A stretch of DNA of 64,000 nt. It comes from Ovis canadensis (Eukaryota; Chordata; Mammalia; Artiodactyla; Bovidae). The notes under the pieces were generated by a model. The model had not been told where the DNA came from. It saw nothing but the letters and a program-made list of their open reading frames with translations, and did not search any database. Numbering within the stretch: the first letter of the stretch is position 1; every line of letters starts with the position of its first letter. Where the stretch lies: positions 20,829,001-20,893,000 of the forward strand of contig NC_091246.1 in the NCBI RefSeq assembly GCF_042477335.2. The letters run 5' to 3'. Positions 34,016 through 47,077 of this stretch are shown here, in pieces. A program made the position numbers and the translations under genes.

Positions 34016-35633
34016 CAAAATATTCACTTTTAGCAACCACCTTCTACCAAAATTATATTCAAATGATAATTATGCCTCATGATACTGTAGGACATTAAGT
34101 TTTGAGATAGGGCAAACTACCTCCAGTATGACACATACATTCAAGAGTCAACTACCTTTGCATACTATTCTCCTTGCAAGAGTTAGTATTTTTAAGTTTT
34201 TCTTTTAAAATATTGACATTCTCAATATTATTTATGGATCCAATTTTATAAAACTGCAAGTTGTTGGGCAAACTCACCAAAATAATATTTATTGACTGGA
34301 AAATAATTAAATTTTGCAGTACTGTTGATAATTGTTATAGATTATTTTTTATTTATTATGACAAGCACCAAACACTGAAAGTGTGGATGCCAACCACATT
34401 TGTTACCAAAATATTGCAATTGTAACAACAAAGGGTAATTAGGGGAATCTGTAAGTGAAGAGATTTTATTGATGCTAAATTGACTTCTAGATGAAAAGGG
34501 AGCTATTTTGAGGGTAAAACTTTTTTAATACCAGATAATTTAGCTGAAATTATACCTAGTATAAGGCAATAAAATGTACCAAATTAATCAAATTCAAGGT
34601 CATGAATCTTTTATATGAAACAATTTTTCAGCTAAAGTTGAAACTTTAAAGCAATATTTCTTTGCCATTTTTAATACCAATAGATTCTTTATTTCTCATA
34701 AATAAAGTGAAGCCATTTCTTTAAAATCTGATTTCTTTTGTTTTATTGAAGAATTTGAAAATATGGATGGTTAAACTTTTCATTGATTCTGCATGATTTT
34801 CAGATTTGTATATTATAAATTTAACGGGCAATAAATACATTTAACTGCAATACACTATAAGTGTAACCACTTACTCCCTATCAATATTCACTTTAGTCTT
34901 GTTAGATTAACTTTGTTTACCAGATTACTTTTTTTTAATAAGTTACCAAATTTATTCAGATATCAGGTTTGTTGCTGGTTTCTTTTCTTGTGATATTGCT
35001 CTGAAAATGAAGTGATACTTTCCTAGGAATGAGAAGTATGTTTCCTTTTATTCCAAGGTGATTTGGAAGATGAAAATATAGATAATATTATTAGAATTAC
35101 AGTGATTTATGAGCACTTTATGTAGCCACTACTATGTAGAAATAGTCCTCCTTTCCTTCCCATAAAGCAAGTCTATTTTTTTTATTTTTTAATCTAACAA
35201 AAGAAATTACCATAATTTCAAAAAGAAAGCTATAGAGGTCTTGCTTTTAGTCCATTTAGTCATCTGTATATTGAAGTTCTGGGCTAAATGAAATTCTAAA
35301 AACTCTGAGCCTTATGCTAAAACTGGTTTGAGACTAGTATGCTATAGACAGTATATAAGAAGACTCATTATCACTTCCTATGAGTAGATTTATTCAGAAA
35401 TTCTTAACTGGCCACATTGATTTCTGGTATAACATGAAGTGTCAATATGTTTCAACATGACAACAGGACCTACCTACCTTTGTTTTCCTCCACCAATATT
35501 ACCCAATAATTTACCGTCCATTTGCAACCTGTTTCCTCTCTAAATATGCAGATTTCTGCCCTCTCTCATCAAATTCTTTGCTCTACTCCATTATAACTTT
35601 CCTTTACATTTCTATAAGTAAATATAGTTCAGT
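34016..35633. other. AT-rich sequence, nothing recognised
   Basis: No gene, RNA or named repeat is supported. Confidence 0.4.
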
Positions 35634-35639
35634 AAGGAT

Positions 35640-36006
35640 GATGCTTTTGAACTGTGGTGTTGGAGAAGACTCTTGAGAGTCCCTTGGACTGCAAGGAGAT
35701 CCAACCAGTCCATTCTGAAGGAGATCAGCCCTGGGATTTCTTTGGAAGGAATGATGCTAAAGCTGAAACTCCAGTACTTTGGCCACCTCATGAGAAGAGT
35801 TGACTCATTGGAAAAGACTTTGATGCTGGGGGGGATTGGGGGCAGGAGAAGAAGGGGACGACCGAGGATGAGATGGCTGGATGGCATCACGGACTCGATG
35901 GACGTGAGTCTGAGTGAACTCTGGGAGTTGGTGATGGACAGGGAGGCTTGGCATGCTGCGATTCATGGGGTCGCAAAGACTTGGACAGGACTGAGAGACT
36001 GAACTG
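35640..36006 (+). mobile_element. BovB terminal 370 bp
   Basis: This is a strongly 5'-truncated BovB. The frame at 35673-36002 encodes the protein C-terminus ([19 protein letters not shown] onward) with no stop until the tail. A 6-bp AAGGAT at 35634-35639 and 36007-36012 is the likely TSD. It is little diverged. Confidence 0.93.
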
Positions 36007-36012
36007 AAGGAT

Positions 36013-36438
36013 ACTTTGTTGAAAAAGTTTCTGGGTAGGACTAAGCACTTTAGATTATTATGCTATGCTACTTTAATACCTGTCCAGCTGTGATAAATGA
36101 TCCATTTGGCTCATGTATACATATTTATTTTCTATGATATAGCCTATTACCCTTTTAAATACAGCTTAAAGATATCATACTCACATATAATAGCAAAACA
36201 AGAAGCCAGTAAATTCCTCTTTTTCCTTAAGCTGGTTTAAATTTGCTTTTTGTCATTACAATAGAAAAAAAGTCATGAAAAAATATGTCATCTATGCAGT
36301 CAACAGACCTTAAGTTGCCAAAAAATAATAAGGAATACCAAGCAGTGAAGATTTATTCAATTTCAAGCTTGAAGATAAATGATAAATAGCAAAGCTTCTG
36401 GACAAACATCGTCTATTGTATCTTTTCAAGTCACTACT
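36013..36438. other. AT-rich spacer
   Basis: Nothing is recognised between the two BovB fragments. Confidence 0.4.
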
Positions 36439-36986
36439 AATTAAAAGACACTTACTCCTTGGAAGAAAAGTTATGACCAACCTAGATAGCACATTCAAAA
36501 GCAGAGACATTATTTTGCCAACAAAGGTCAGTCTAGTCAAGGCTATGGTTTTTCCTGTGGTCATGTATGGATGTGAGAGTTGGACTGTGAAGAAGGCTGA
36601 GCACCGAATAATTGATGCTTTTGAACTGTGGTGTTGGAGAAGACTCTTGAGAGTCCCTTAGACTGCAAGGAGATCCAACCAGTCCATTCTGAAGGAGATC
36701 AGCCCTGGGATTTCTTTGGATGGAATGATGCTAAAGCTGAAACTCTATTACTTTGGCCACCTCATGCGAAGTGTTGACTCACTGGAAAAGACTCTGATGC
36801 TGGGAGGGACTGGGGGCAGGAGAAGAAGGGGACGACAGAGAATGAGATGGCTGGATGGCATCACTTACTCGATGGACATGAGTCTGAGTGAACTCCGGGA
36901 GTTGGTGATGGACAGGGAGGCCTGGCGTGCTGCGATTCCTGGGGTCGCAAAGAGTCAGACACGACTGAGTGACTGAACTGACTGAA
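36439..36986 (+). mobile_element. BovB 3' fragment
   Basis: It starts at AATTAAAAGACACTTACTCC and ends in an ACTGAACTGACTGAA tail. Frames 36416-36661 and 36716-36976 cover the C-terminal region, split by a TAG at 36659-36661. 5'-truncated and non-autonomous. Confidence 0.93.
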
Positions 36987-38212
36987 TGTAGTATAGGATT
37001 ATAATAACATTAACTGTCAGAAATACAGCTGAAGCAGAAAGCCTTCAGGTGGGTTCTAGAATCAGAGACCATAACTAAGCTACCTCATTCAAGATAATTC
37101 ATATTTCCCCATATCTATGTTATAAGAACTATTTCCAGAAAAATTCTAAGCAAAGTCCTGGGTCAGTGGAGAAGAAAAAGAAAGGAAAACACTGATACAA
37201 TATCTAGGTCCTTGCAACCATATCAGATTAAAATGTAATTGGCTGAAGCAGCACATTCCCCCAAAAGAGAGTCGTCTCTGTGGCCAATGAAGATGAAGGA
37301 TAAAGGGCATAATCCCTGAAGACAGAACTTGGGTCAGGCAAAGAGGCTAACTGGACACATGCACGTTGGCTGAACTAGACTTGACCTAAGGGAATGTTTA
37401 TCAACCAGAGATCTTATACTCAAAACCAGAAAAAACAGGGATTAAGCTTTGTCCTTTTAATGAAGGGGTAAATCTTAGCTGTATGGCAAAAATACACCAT
37501 TAGGGAAAATAATATTTAAACAGTATATATAGAAGAAAAGCCTAATTCTAAGCAATGTTCTGTTATTCATTCTTCTTAAGTTACCTCACAGCACTTCTTC
37601 TTCTGGTTAAATAGTATGTTTCTTCTTATCAAGGATTTTTCCTTTTCCATCTAATGAGATTGTCAGTCACACAAACTCAATTCTCCACCAGAAAGGTAGG
37701 CTGATAAGGGGTTGACATGATGAAATCAGGATCAGTTAAAAATCTGAGATGCACCAAGCATCATGTGACATGTTAAAGCTAAGGACCATCTTTGCCACCA
37801 TGTGGAGAGAGGAAGAGCTCTGATTACTGCTATGAATCATTTCCAGTTTTTGTTTTTTCCTGAGCACCATTTCAGGAAATGGTGGAAACATAGTAGATGC
37901 ATATGTCTCCAAGAATTGTTTGGAAAATCACTCTTCTTCATTCACAGTCACATAATTTGTGTGGGATTAACTCCAAATCCAACTCCAAAGGTTACCCTAA
38001 TTAACTTAATTCAGTCAGTATAGCCCATCTCTTGGCCCCAGGTATTGGTTTAGCTCTGACAACTAATCCATTCAGTGCTAAATCCTTCCAGGAAGAAACA
38101 GTGCTCTCACAGGTTATCTTGCTCTCTCTTCAAGCTTACATTGCATTCCACTGTATGTATACAATATGTCTCTTTTTAATATTCCAATCTTACTGAAATA
38201 TAATTGACATAT
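36987..38212. other. No recognised element
   Basis: No gene is supported. The last 45 bases before the BovB (ACTGAAATATAATTGACATA) resemble an L1M 3' end but are too short to assign. Confidence 0.4.
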
Positions 38213-41200
38213 AGCGCTGCAGTGGCACCTGCACAGTGCTAGAGTGGCAGCTGTGTGATGCTGGAGGAGTAGCTATGCAGCACTGGAGCGACCTTGAGGA
38301 GATACTCCATGTCCAAGGACGAAGGAGAAGCTCCAGAAAGACAGTAGGAGGGGCAAAATCAGATGAAATCAAACCCCATACCACCAGAGATGCTCAGAGG
38401 GCTCAAACAAATCTTATGCACACTAAGACCAAGAGATCCCACCGAGACTGAGACAGTTTGAGTGTCTCCTGCAGAGGTAAGTGAGCACTAGACTACTGCA
38501 GGGAAAGGGGCTCTAGGTGCAGCAAACCTTGGTATGGAATAAGCCCTCTTGGAGGAGGTCACTCTTAACCACACCATACAGCCACCAGGACTTACACAGG
38601 ACTGGGGAAAAGGACTCATGGAGGGCACAAAGAGAATCTTGTGCACAGCAGAACACAGGAGAAAGGAACAGTGACCCCACAAGAGATTGACCCAGACTTA
38701 CCTGTGAGTGTCCAGGAATCTCCAGCAGAGGCATGGGTGGCCTGCTGGGAGTTGGGAGCACTGAGTACAGCAATGCATGCATGGAACCTTTTGAAGGAGT
38801 TTGCTATTATCATCATTACCTCCACAAGAGTTTGGTCTCAGGTCAAATAACAGGAAGGGAACACAGCCACACCCATCAACAGAAAATTGGATAAAAGACT
38901 TATTGAGCACTGCCCTGCCCATCAGAAAAGAGTTAGTTTCCCCTCAGTCAGTTTCTCTCATCAGGAAGCTTCCATAAGCCTCTTATCCTTATCCATCAGA
39001 GGGCAGACAGAATAAAAACTACAATCACAGAAAACTAACCAATCTGATCACATGGACCACAGACTTGTCTAACTCAATGAAACTACAAGCCATGTTGTGT
39101 AAGGCTACACAGATGGACCAGTTATTGTGAAGAGTTTTGACAAAACGTTGTCCACTGAAGAAGGGAATGGCAAATAACTTCAGTATTCTTGCCTTGAGAA
39201 CTCCATGAACAGTATGAGAAGGCAAAAAGATAGGCAAAATGATAGGATACCAAAAGAGGAACTCCCAGGTCATTAGGTGCCCAATATTCTACTGGAGATC
39301 AGTGGAGAAATAACTCAAGAAAGAATAAAGAGACAGAGCCAAAGCAAAAACAACAAACAGTTGTGGAAGTGACTGGTGATGGAAGTAATGTCCAATGATA
39401 TAAAAAGCAATACTGCATAGGAACCTGGAATGTTAGGGCCATGAATCAAAGCAAATTGGAAATGATCAAGCAGTATATGGCAAGAGTGAACATAGACATT
39501 CTAGGAATCAGTAAACTAAATGCACTGGGTGAATGTAACTCAGATGACCATTTCATCTACTACTGTGAGCAAGAAGCCCTTAGAAGGAATGGAGTAGCCA
39601 CCACAGTCAACAAAAGAGTACAGAATGCAGTACTTAGATGCAATCTAAAAAATGACAGAATGATCTCCGTTCGTTTCCAAGGCAAACCATTCAGTATCAC
39701 AGTAATTCAAGTCTATGCCCCGACCAGTGATTCTGAAGAAGCTGAAGTTGAACAGTTCTATGAAGACCTACTAGGCCTTCCAGAACTAACACCCGAAAAG
39801 ATGTCCTTTTCATTCTAGGGGACTGGAATGCAAAAGTAGGAAATCAAGAAATACCTGGAATAACAGGCAAATTTTACCTTGGAGTACAGAATGACAGGAC
39901 AAAGGCTAATAGAATTTTCTAAGAGAAAGCACTGGTCATTGCCAACCCCCTTTCCAACAACACAAGAGAAGACTGTATACATGGACATCACCAGAAAGTC
40001 AATACCGATAGAAGATGGAGTATATTCTTTGCATCCAAAGTTGGAGAAGCTTTATACAGTCAGCAAAAACAATATGGGGAGCTGACTGTGGCTCAGATCA
40101 TGAACTTCTTATTGCCAAATTCAGACTTAAATTGAAGAAAGAAGAGAAAACCACCCTACCATTCGGATATGACCTAAATCAAATCCTTTACGATTATACC
40201 GTGGAAGTGACAAATAGATTCAAGGGATTCGATCTGACAGATAGAGTGTCTGAAGAACTATAGATGGAGGTTCATGACATTGTACAGGAGACAATGTTCA
40301 AGACCAACCACAAGAAAAAGAAATGCAAAAAGGCAAAACGATTGTCTGAGGAGGCCTTACAGACAGCTGTGAAAAGAAGAGAAGCAAAAGACAAAGCTGA
40401 AAAGGAAACATATACTCATTTGAATGAGAGCTCCAAATAGCAAGGAGAGATAAGAAAGCCTTCCTCAGTGACCAATGCAAAGAAATAGAGGAACAAATTA
40501 GAATGGGAAAGACTAGAGATCTCTTCAAGAAAATTAGTTACCAGGGGAACATTCCATGCAAAGATGGGCACAATAAAGGACACAAATGATATGGACCTAA
40601 GAGGTACTGGAGATATTTAGAAGAGGTGGCAAGAATACACCAAAGAACTATACAAAAAAGATCTTTATGACCCAGATAACCAAGATGGTGTGATCACTCA
40701 CCTAGAGCCAAACATCCTGGAATGCGAAGTCAAGAGGGTCTTAGGAAAAATCACTTTGAACAAGACAAGTGGAGGTGATGGAATTCCAGTTGAGTAATTT
40801 CAAATCCAAAAAAAAAGATGCTGTGAAAGTGCTGTACTCAATTGCCAGCAACTTTGGGAAACTCAGTAGTGGTCAGAGGACTGGGAAAGCTCACTTTTCA
40901 TTCCAATCCCAAAGAAAGGCAATGCCAAAGAATGCTCAACCTGCCACACAATTACACTCATTTCACACGCTAGCAAAGTAGTGTTCAAAATTCTCCATGC
41001 CAGGCTTCAACAGTACGTGAACTGTGAACTTCCAGATATCCAAGATGGATTTAGAAAAGGCAGAGGAACCAGCGATCAAATTGACAACATCTGTTGGATC
41101 ATCAAAAAGCAAAAGCGTTCCAGAAAACCATCTACTTCTGCTTTATTGACTCTGCCAAGGCCTTTGACTCAGTGGATCACCATATACTGTGGGAAATTCT

Positions 41201-42216
41201 TAAAGCCATGGGAATACCAGACACAACCTGACCTGCCTCCTGAGAAATCTGTATGCAGGTCAAGAAGTAATAGTTAAAACTACATGGAACAACAGATTGG
41301 TTCCAAATTGGGAAATGGGTACGTCAAAGCTGCATTTTGTTACCCTGCTTATTTAACTTATATGCAGAGTACATCATGAGAAATACTGGGCTGGATGAAG
41401 CACAAGCTGGAATCAAGATTACCGGGAGAAATAGGAATAACCTCAGATATGCAGATAACACCACCCTTATGCCAGAAAGTAAAGAGGATCTAAAGAGCCT
41501 CTTGATAAAAGTGAAAGAGGAGAGTTAAAAAGTTGGCTTAAAACTCAACATTCAGAAAACTAAGATCATGATATCTGGTCCCATCACTTCACAGCAGATA
41601 GATGGGGAAACAATGGAAACAGTGACTGACTTTATTGCATGGGTCTCCAAAATCACTGCAGATGGTGACTTAAGCCATGAAATTAAAAGACACATGCTCC
41701 TTGGAAGGAAAGCTATGAGCAACCTAGACAGCATATTGAAAGCAAAGACATTACTTTGCTGACAAAGCTGTAGTTTTTCCAGTAGTCATGTATGGATTGA
41801 GATTTGGATTATAAAGAAAGCTGAGTGTCAAAGAATGGATGCTTTTGAACTGAGATGTTGGAGAAGACTCTTGAGAATCCCTTGGATAGCAAGGAAATCC
41901 AACCAGTCTATCCTAAAGGAAATCAGTCCTGAATATTCATTGGAAGGACTGATGCGGAAGCTGAAACTCTAGTACTTTGGCCAGGTGATGCAAGAACTGG
42001 CTCATTTGAAAAGACCCTGATGCTTGGAAAGATTGAAGGTGGAGGAGAAGGAGATGACGAGGATGAGATGGTTGGATGGCACCACTGACTCAATGAGTTT
42101 GAATAAGTTCCAGGAGTAGGGGAGGCCTGGCATGCTGCAGTCCATGGGGTCGCACCACAGTGAACTCAATGAAAGATTAGAAAGTAGAGAATCATTGAAT
42201 TGAATTAAATTAGAAT
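38213..42216 (+). mobile_element. Near full-length BovB (4.0 kb)
   Basis: This is the most complete BovB in the window. It has a 5'UTR (38213-39410) with the repeated GAGGAGATACTCCATGTCC-like and CTCTTGGAGGAGGTCAC blocks, then the endonuclease-RT ORF, then a degraded tail (TTGAATTGAATTAAATTAG) near 42190-42216. Sequence decay is heavy, so this is an old copy. I could not find a TSD. Confidence 0.9.
39414..42150 (+). pseudogene. BovB ORF2 (APE endonuclease-RT), broken
   Basis: The RTE protein combines an apurinic-type endonuclease and a reverse transcriptase. Visible here are IGTWNVRAMNQSKLEM (about 39416) and VIQVYAPTSD (39441-39818), then GDWNAKVGNQE in another frame (about 39817) and GSDHELLIAKFRLKLK (40015-40263). 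The RT part has a FIDSAKAFDSVDH box near 41140 and motif C as YADN (41448-41459), where the second Asp has become Asn. At least six frameshifts or stops (for example near 39795, 40263, 40795, 40980 and 41526) separate the pieces. Not functional. Confidence 0.88.
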
Positions 42217-43908
42217 AGAACAGAAGTGATGAGTTACCTTTCTTCTGCTTATTTTGCTAGACAAAGGAAGAAGAACACTGAAGGGAAGCGCTTAACCATT
42301 AAAAAGACAGATAATTTTCTTCCTTCCCTTAGCTTCTAGAAATTTCACCTCCCATTGTTTCAGGCAACCTGCTTATCCCGCAATGCTTATAACTGTTGGT
42401 ATAGCTTTTTTTCAAGTTAATTGCTTATGGTTTATTGCCAGTGATAAACAGATGTCTTTTACAATGTCACTTCTAGAAAACTGAGATTTTATCCTTAAAG
42501 TTTTCTATAAATTAATTTTGCTAAAGTTATGGGGATTAAAACATATCTTTGATTTCTCCTCAAATTAAATATCCCCATATGGCAGAGAAATGATTCAAAA
42601 AATTCATGACTTGCAATAATGATGTGATAGATGCTCCTGTGGATAACAACTACAGAAATGCATGATCAAACTAAAAAGATCAAACATTACCATTATTTGT
42701 AACTTAATATTTGTCCTTTGGGAAACCATCATCTGCTTTGGAAAAAGAATAGGCAGCTCCAGGGACCATCTGTTCATTTTCCAATTTTACTATGTTAATT
42801 TGCTGACATATAAAAACTCTGGGGGAAAAGTCACAATTTTGGATTTATTCACTAGGAAAAAAACAACAACAACAAAAAAAAAACACTATATCTTTTTCAT
42901 GAGCTTTATCTATCCTTTTGGTAAAATTATTTTCTTTTACCTTTCAGCCTCCTCATGTTTTATGTCCTTGGTGTTATCTTAATCTCTTTCTTGCCATAAT
43001 TATAAAATGACATCCTATTGCTCTGTCCTTATTCCTTAGTGAAAAACAAACCCTTGGGCCAATTCAACTATCTCTCTTTGTCATTACATAATGGATACTG
43101 AACCATGCTAATGAAAACTCATACCAATGCAAAATTTGATACTATTGTAAATTCTGCAAGCTCACCATTCACTAATGACTATTCTGCATTTGTTTTGCTC
43201 AATTACTCCTCTCTAGTTATCTACATGTCTTAGTAATATCTACATGTCTTATTAATATATGAAGATATATCTATACCCAAAATGTATTCCTTTCCTCAGG
43301 ATCAGCAGAAAATTATGTCTTTTCCAATTTTATTCTGAAAATAGAAATACCCGAAGGGCACTTTACTTTCCTCCACGGAAAACAAAGACAACATCCATTC
43401 TCCTTTTTCTCAAATAATAATGGACCAGGTATCCATGTTTTCTACAGTGATAATCCTTGTAGATGTGATTATGATCCCAAGACTTTCTACCACCTTAGAT
43501 AGTTTGTTCTTTTTAAAATTTTCCTAAACTCCTGTATATTTTACTGCTCCCTGATCGATATTCAATAATTGGTCTATTTTTCAATAATTTTGCTCTTAAT
43601 GTTTGAATATACTTCTTATATAATTTAAAAATAAACACTTCACTTGAATTTAGATCTCCTTGCAAATGTCTTCTTATCACTATTATCACATCTATTGCCA
43701 TTAAACAAGTCATTGCTTGCTATACTCACTTCATATCCCATTCACCCTTAAACTGACTATGGTTTCTAATACTCCACTGGCAATGTTTTCACTGAACTCC
43801 AACAACTTCCACATTGCTTGATTCAATAGATATTTTAACACATATTATGATGACTGTGATCTTTTAGTATATGTGTTAACTGAAATTTCCTATGGTAGCA
43901 TGTACCTA
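42217..43908. other. AT-rich sequence, nothing recognised
   Basis: No gene or repeat family is supported. An open frame of 106 codons (42662-42982) is partly lysine-rich because of an A-rich run at 42855-42890 and has no recognisable domain. Confidence 0.4.
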
Positions 43909-46900
43909 CAGTTCAGTTCAGTTCAGTCGCTCAGTCGTGTCCAACTCTTTGTGACCCCATGAATCGCAGCACGCTAGGCCTTACTGTCCATCACCAACGC
44001 ACAGAGTTCACTCTGACTCATGTCCATCGAGTCCGTGATGCCATCCAGCCATCTCATCCTCGGTCATCCCCTTCTCCTCCTGCCCCCAATCCCTCCCAGC
44101 ATCAAAGTCTTTTCCAATGAGTCAACTCTTCACATGAGGGGGCCAAAGTACTGGAGTTTCAGCTTTAGCATCATTCCTTCCAAAGAACACCCAGGGCTGA
44201 TCTCCTTCAGAATGGACTGGTTGGATCTTCACGCAGTCCAAGGGACTCTCAAGAGTCTTCTCCAACACCACAGTTCAAAAGCATCAATTCTTCAGTGCTC
44301 AGCTTTCTTCAGAATCCAACTCTCACATCCATACATGACCATTGGAAAAACCATAGCTTTGACTAGATGGACCTTTGTCGGCAAAGTAATATCTCTGCTT
44401 TTCAAAATGCTATCTAAGTTGATCAAACTTTTCTTCCAAGCACTAACCGTCTTTTAATTTCATGGCTGCAGTCACCATTTGCAGTGATTTTGGACCCCCA
44501 AAAAAGTAAATTATGACACTGTTTCCACTGTTTCCCCATCTATTTCCCATTAAGTGATGGGACCGGATTCCATGATCTTCATTTTCTGAATGTTGAGCTT
44601 TAAGCCAACACTTTCACTCTCCACTTTAGCTTTCATCAAGAGGCTTTTTAGTTCCTCTTCACTTTCTGCCATAAGGGTGGTGTCATCTGCATAGCTGAGG
44701 TTATTGATATTTCTCCCAGCAATCTTGATTCCAGCTTGTGCTTTTCCAGCCCAGCGATTCTCATGATGTACTCTGCAAAGAAGTTAAATAAATATGGTGA
44801 CAGTATACAGCCTTGACGTACTTCTTTTCCTATTTGGAACAAGTCTGTTGTTCCATGTCCAGTTCTAACTGTTGCTCACTGACCTGCATATAGGTTTTTC
44901 AAGAGGCAGGTCAGGTGCTCTGGTATTCCCATCTCTTTCAGAATTTTCCACAGTTTATTGTGATCCACACAGTCAAAGGCTTTGGCATAGTCAATAAAGC
45001 AGAAATAGATGTTTTTCTGGAACCCTCCTGCTTTTTCCATGATCCAGCGGATGTTGGCAATTTGATCTCTGGTTCCTCTGCCTTTTCTAAAACCAGCTTG
45101 TACATCAGGAAGTTCACGGTTCACGTATGGCTGAAGCCTGGCTTGGAGAATTTTGAGCATTACTTTACTAGCGTGTGAGATGAGTGCAATTATGCTGTAG
45201 TTTGAGCATTTTGGGGCATTGCCTTTCTTTGGGATTGAACTGAAAACTGAACTTTTCCAGTCCTGTGGCCACTGCTGAGTTTTCCAAATTTGCTGACATA
45301 TTGAGTGCAGCACTTTCACAGCATCATCTTTCAGGATTTCAAATAGCTCCACTGGAATTCCATCACTTCCACTAGCTTTGTTTATAGTGATGCTTTCTAA
45401 GGCCCACTTGACTTCACATTCCAGGATGTCTGGCTCTAGGTGAGTGATCACACCATTGTGATTATCTGGGTCATGAAGATCTTTTTTGTACTTTCTTCTG
45501 TGTATTCTTGCCACCTCTTCTTAGTATCTTCTGCTTCTGTTAGGTCCATATCATTTCTGTCCTTTATTGAGCCCATCTTTGCATGAAATATTCCCTTGAT
45601 GTCTCTCATTTTCTTGAAGAGATCTCTAGTCTTTCCCATTCTGTTCTTTTCCTCTATTTCTTTGCATTGTTTGCTGAGGAAGGCTTTCTTATCTCTTCTT
45701 GCTATTCTTTGGAATTCTGCATTCAGATGCTTATATCATTCCTTTTCTCCTTTGCTTTTTGTTTTTCTTCTTTTCAGAGCTATTTGAAAGGCCTCCTCAG
45801 ACAGCCATTTCACTTTTTTGCATTTTTTTTCCCCCATGGGGATGGTCTTGATCCTTGTCTCCTGTACAATGCCACGAACATCATTCCATAGTTCATCAGG
45901 CACTCTATCTATCAGATCTAGTCCCTTAAATTTATTTCTCACTTCCACTATATAATCATAAGGGATTTGATTTAGATCATACCTTAATGGTCTAGTGGTT
46001 TTCCCTACTTTCTTCAATTTAAGTCTGAATTTGGCAATAAGGGTTTCGTGATCTGAGCCATAGTCAGCTCCTGGTCTTGTTTTTGTTGCCAGTATAGAGC
46101 TTCTCTATCTAATGGATGCAAACAATATAATCAATCTGATTTCAGTGTTGACCATCTAGTGATGTCCATGTGTAGAGTCTTCTCTTGTGTTGCTGGAAGA
46201 GGGTGTTTGCTATGACCAGTGCATTCTCTTGGCAAAACTCTATTAGCCTTTGCCCTGCTTCATTCCGTATTCTAAGGCCAAATTTGCCTGTTACTCCAGG
46301 TGTTTCTTGACTTCCTACTTTTGCATTCCAGTCCCCTATAATGAAAAGGACATCTTTTGTGGGTGTTAGTTCTAAAAGGTCTTGTAGGTCTTCATAGAAC
46401 TGTTCAACTTCAGCTTCTTCAGCATTACTGGTTGGGGCATAGATTTGGATTACTGTGATATTGAATGGTTTGCCTTGGAAATGAACAGAGATCATTCTGT
46501 TGTTTTTGAGATTGCATCCAAGTACTGCATTTCAGACTCTTTTGTTGATCATGATGGCTACTCCCTTTCTTCTAAGGAATTCTTGCCCACAGTAGTAGAT
46601 ATAATGGTCATCTGAGTTAAATTCACCCATTCCAGTCCATTTTAGTTCGCTATTTCCTAGAATGTCAAGGTTCACCCTTGCCATCTCTTGTTTGACCACT
46701 TCCAATTTGCCTTGATTCATGGACCTGACATTCCAGGTTCCTATGCAATATTGCTCTTTACAGCATCGAACCTTGCTACTATCACCAGTCACATCCACAG
46801 CTGGGTATTGTTTTTGCTCTGGCTCTATCCCTTCATTCTTTCTGGAGTTATTTCTCCACTGATCTCCAATAGCATATTGGGCACCTACTGACCTGCGGAG

Positions 46901-47063
46901 TTCCTCTTTCAGTATCCTATCATTTTGCCTTTTCATACTATTCATGGGGTTCTCAAGGTAAGAATATTGAAGTGGTTTCCATTCCCTTCTACAGGGGACC
47001 ACATTCTGTCAGACTTCTCCACCATGCTCATCCATCTTGGGTGGCCCCACAGGGCATGGCTTA
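43909..47063 (-). mobile_element. BovB, antisense, 3.15 kb, EN and RT present
   Basis: Minus-strand BovB runs from a CAGTTCAGTTCAG tail at 43909 to its 5'UTR (TCTTGGGTGGCCCCACAGGG) at 47063, so it lacks only the distal 5'UTR. At 47063-47078 it meets a plus-strand BovB head to head. It is the best-preserved complete coding unit apart from the copy at the window end. Confidence 0.94.
43926..46770 (-). pseudogene. BovB ORF2 (EN-RT), minus strand, broken
   Basis: Endonuclease: the frame at 46532-47002 has IGTWNVRSMNQGKLEV and LKWTGMGEF. The frame at 46142-46495 has IYAPTSN and IIGDWNAKVGSQ, but ends before the SDH box. The middle region is at 45736-46017. RT: the frame at 44876-45514 (212 codons) has the fingers region and motif A FIDYAKAFDCVDH. 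Motif B (RQGCILSPYLFN) is at 44648-44842, and motif C is intact as YADD at 44693-44682 but in a shifted frame. Roughly five frameshifts or stops inactivate it. Confidence 0.9.
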
Positions 47064-47077
47064 CTTTATTAATGTTA

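Noticed and set aside
42662..42982. 106-codon plus-strand frame
   Set aside because: No start context, domain or homologue recognised. It includes an A-run lysine stretch in AT-rich DNA.
44876..45514. 212-codon minus-strand frame as a novel reverse-transcriptase gene
   Set aside because: It is the RT fingers/palm of BovB, collinear with other BovB copies and broken on both sides.
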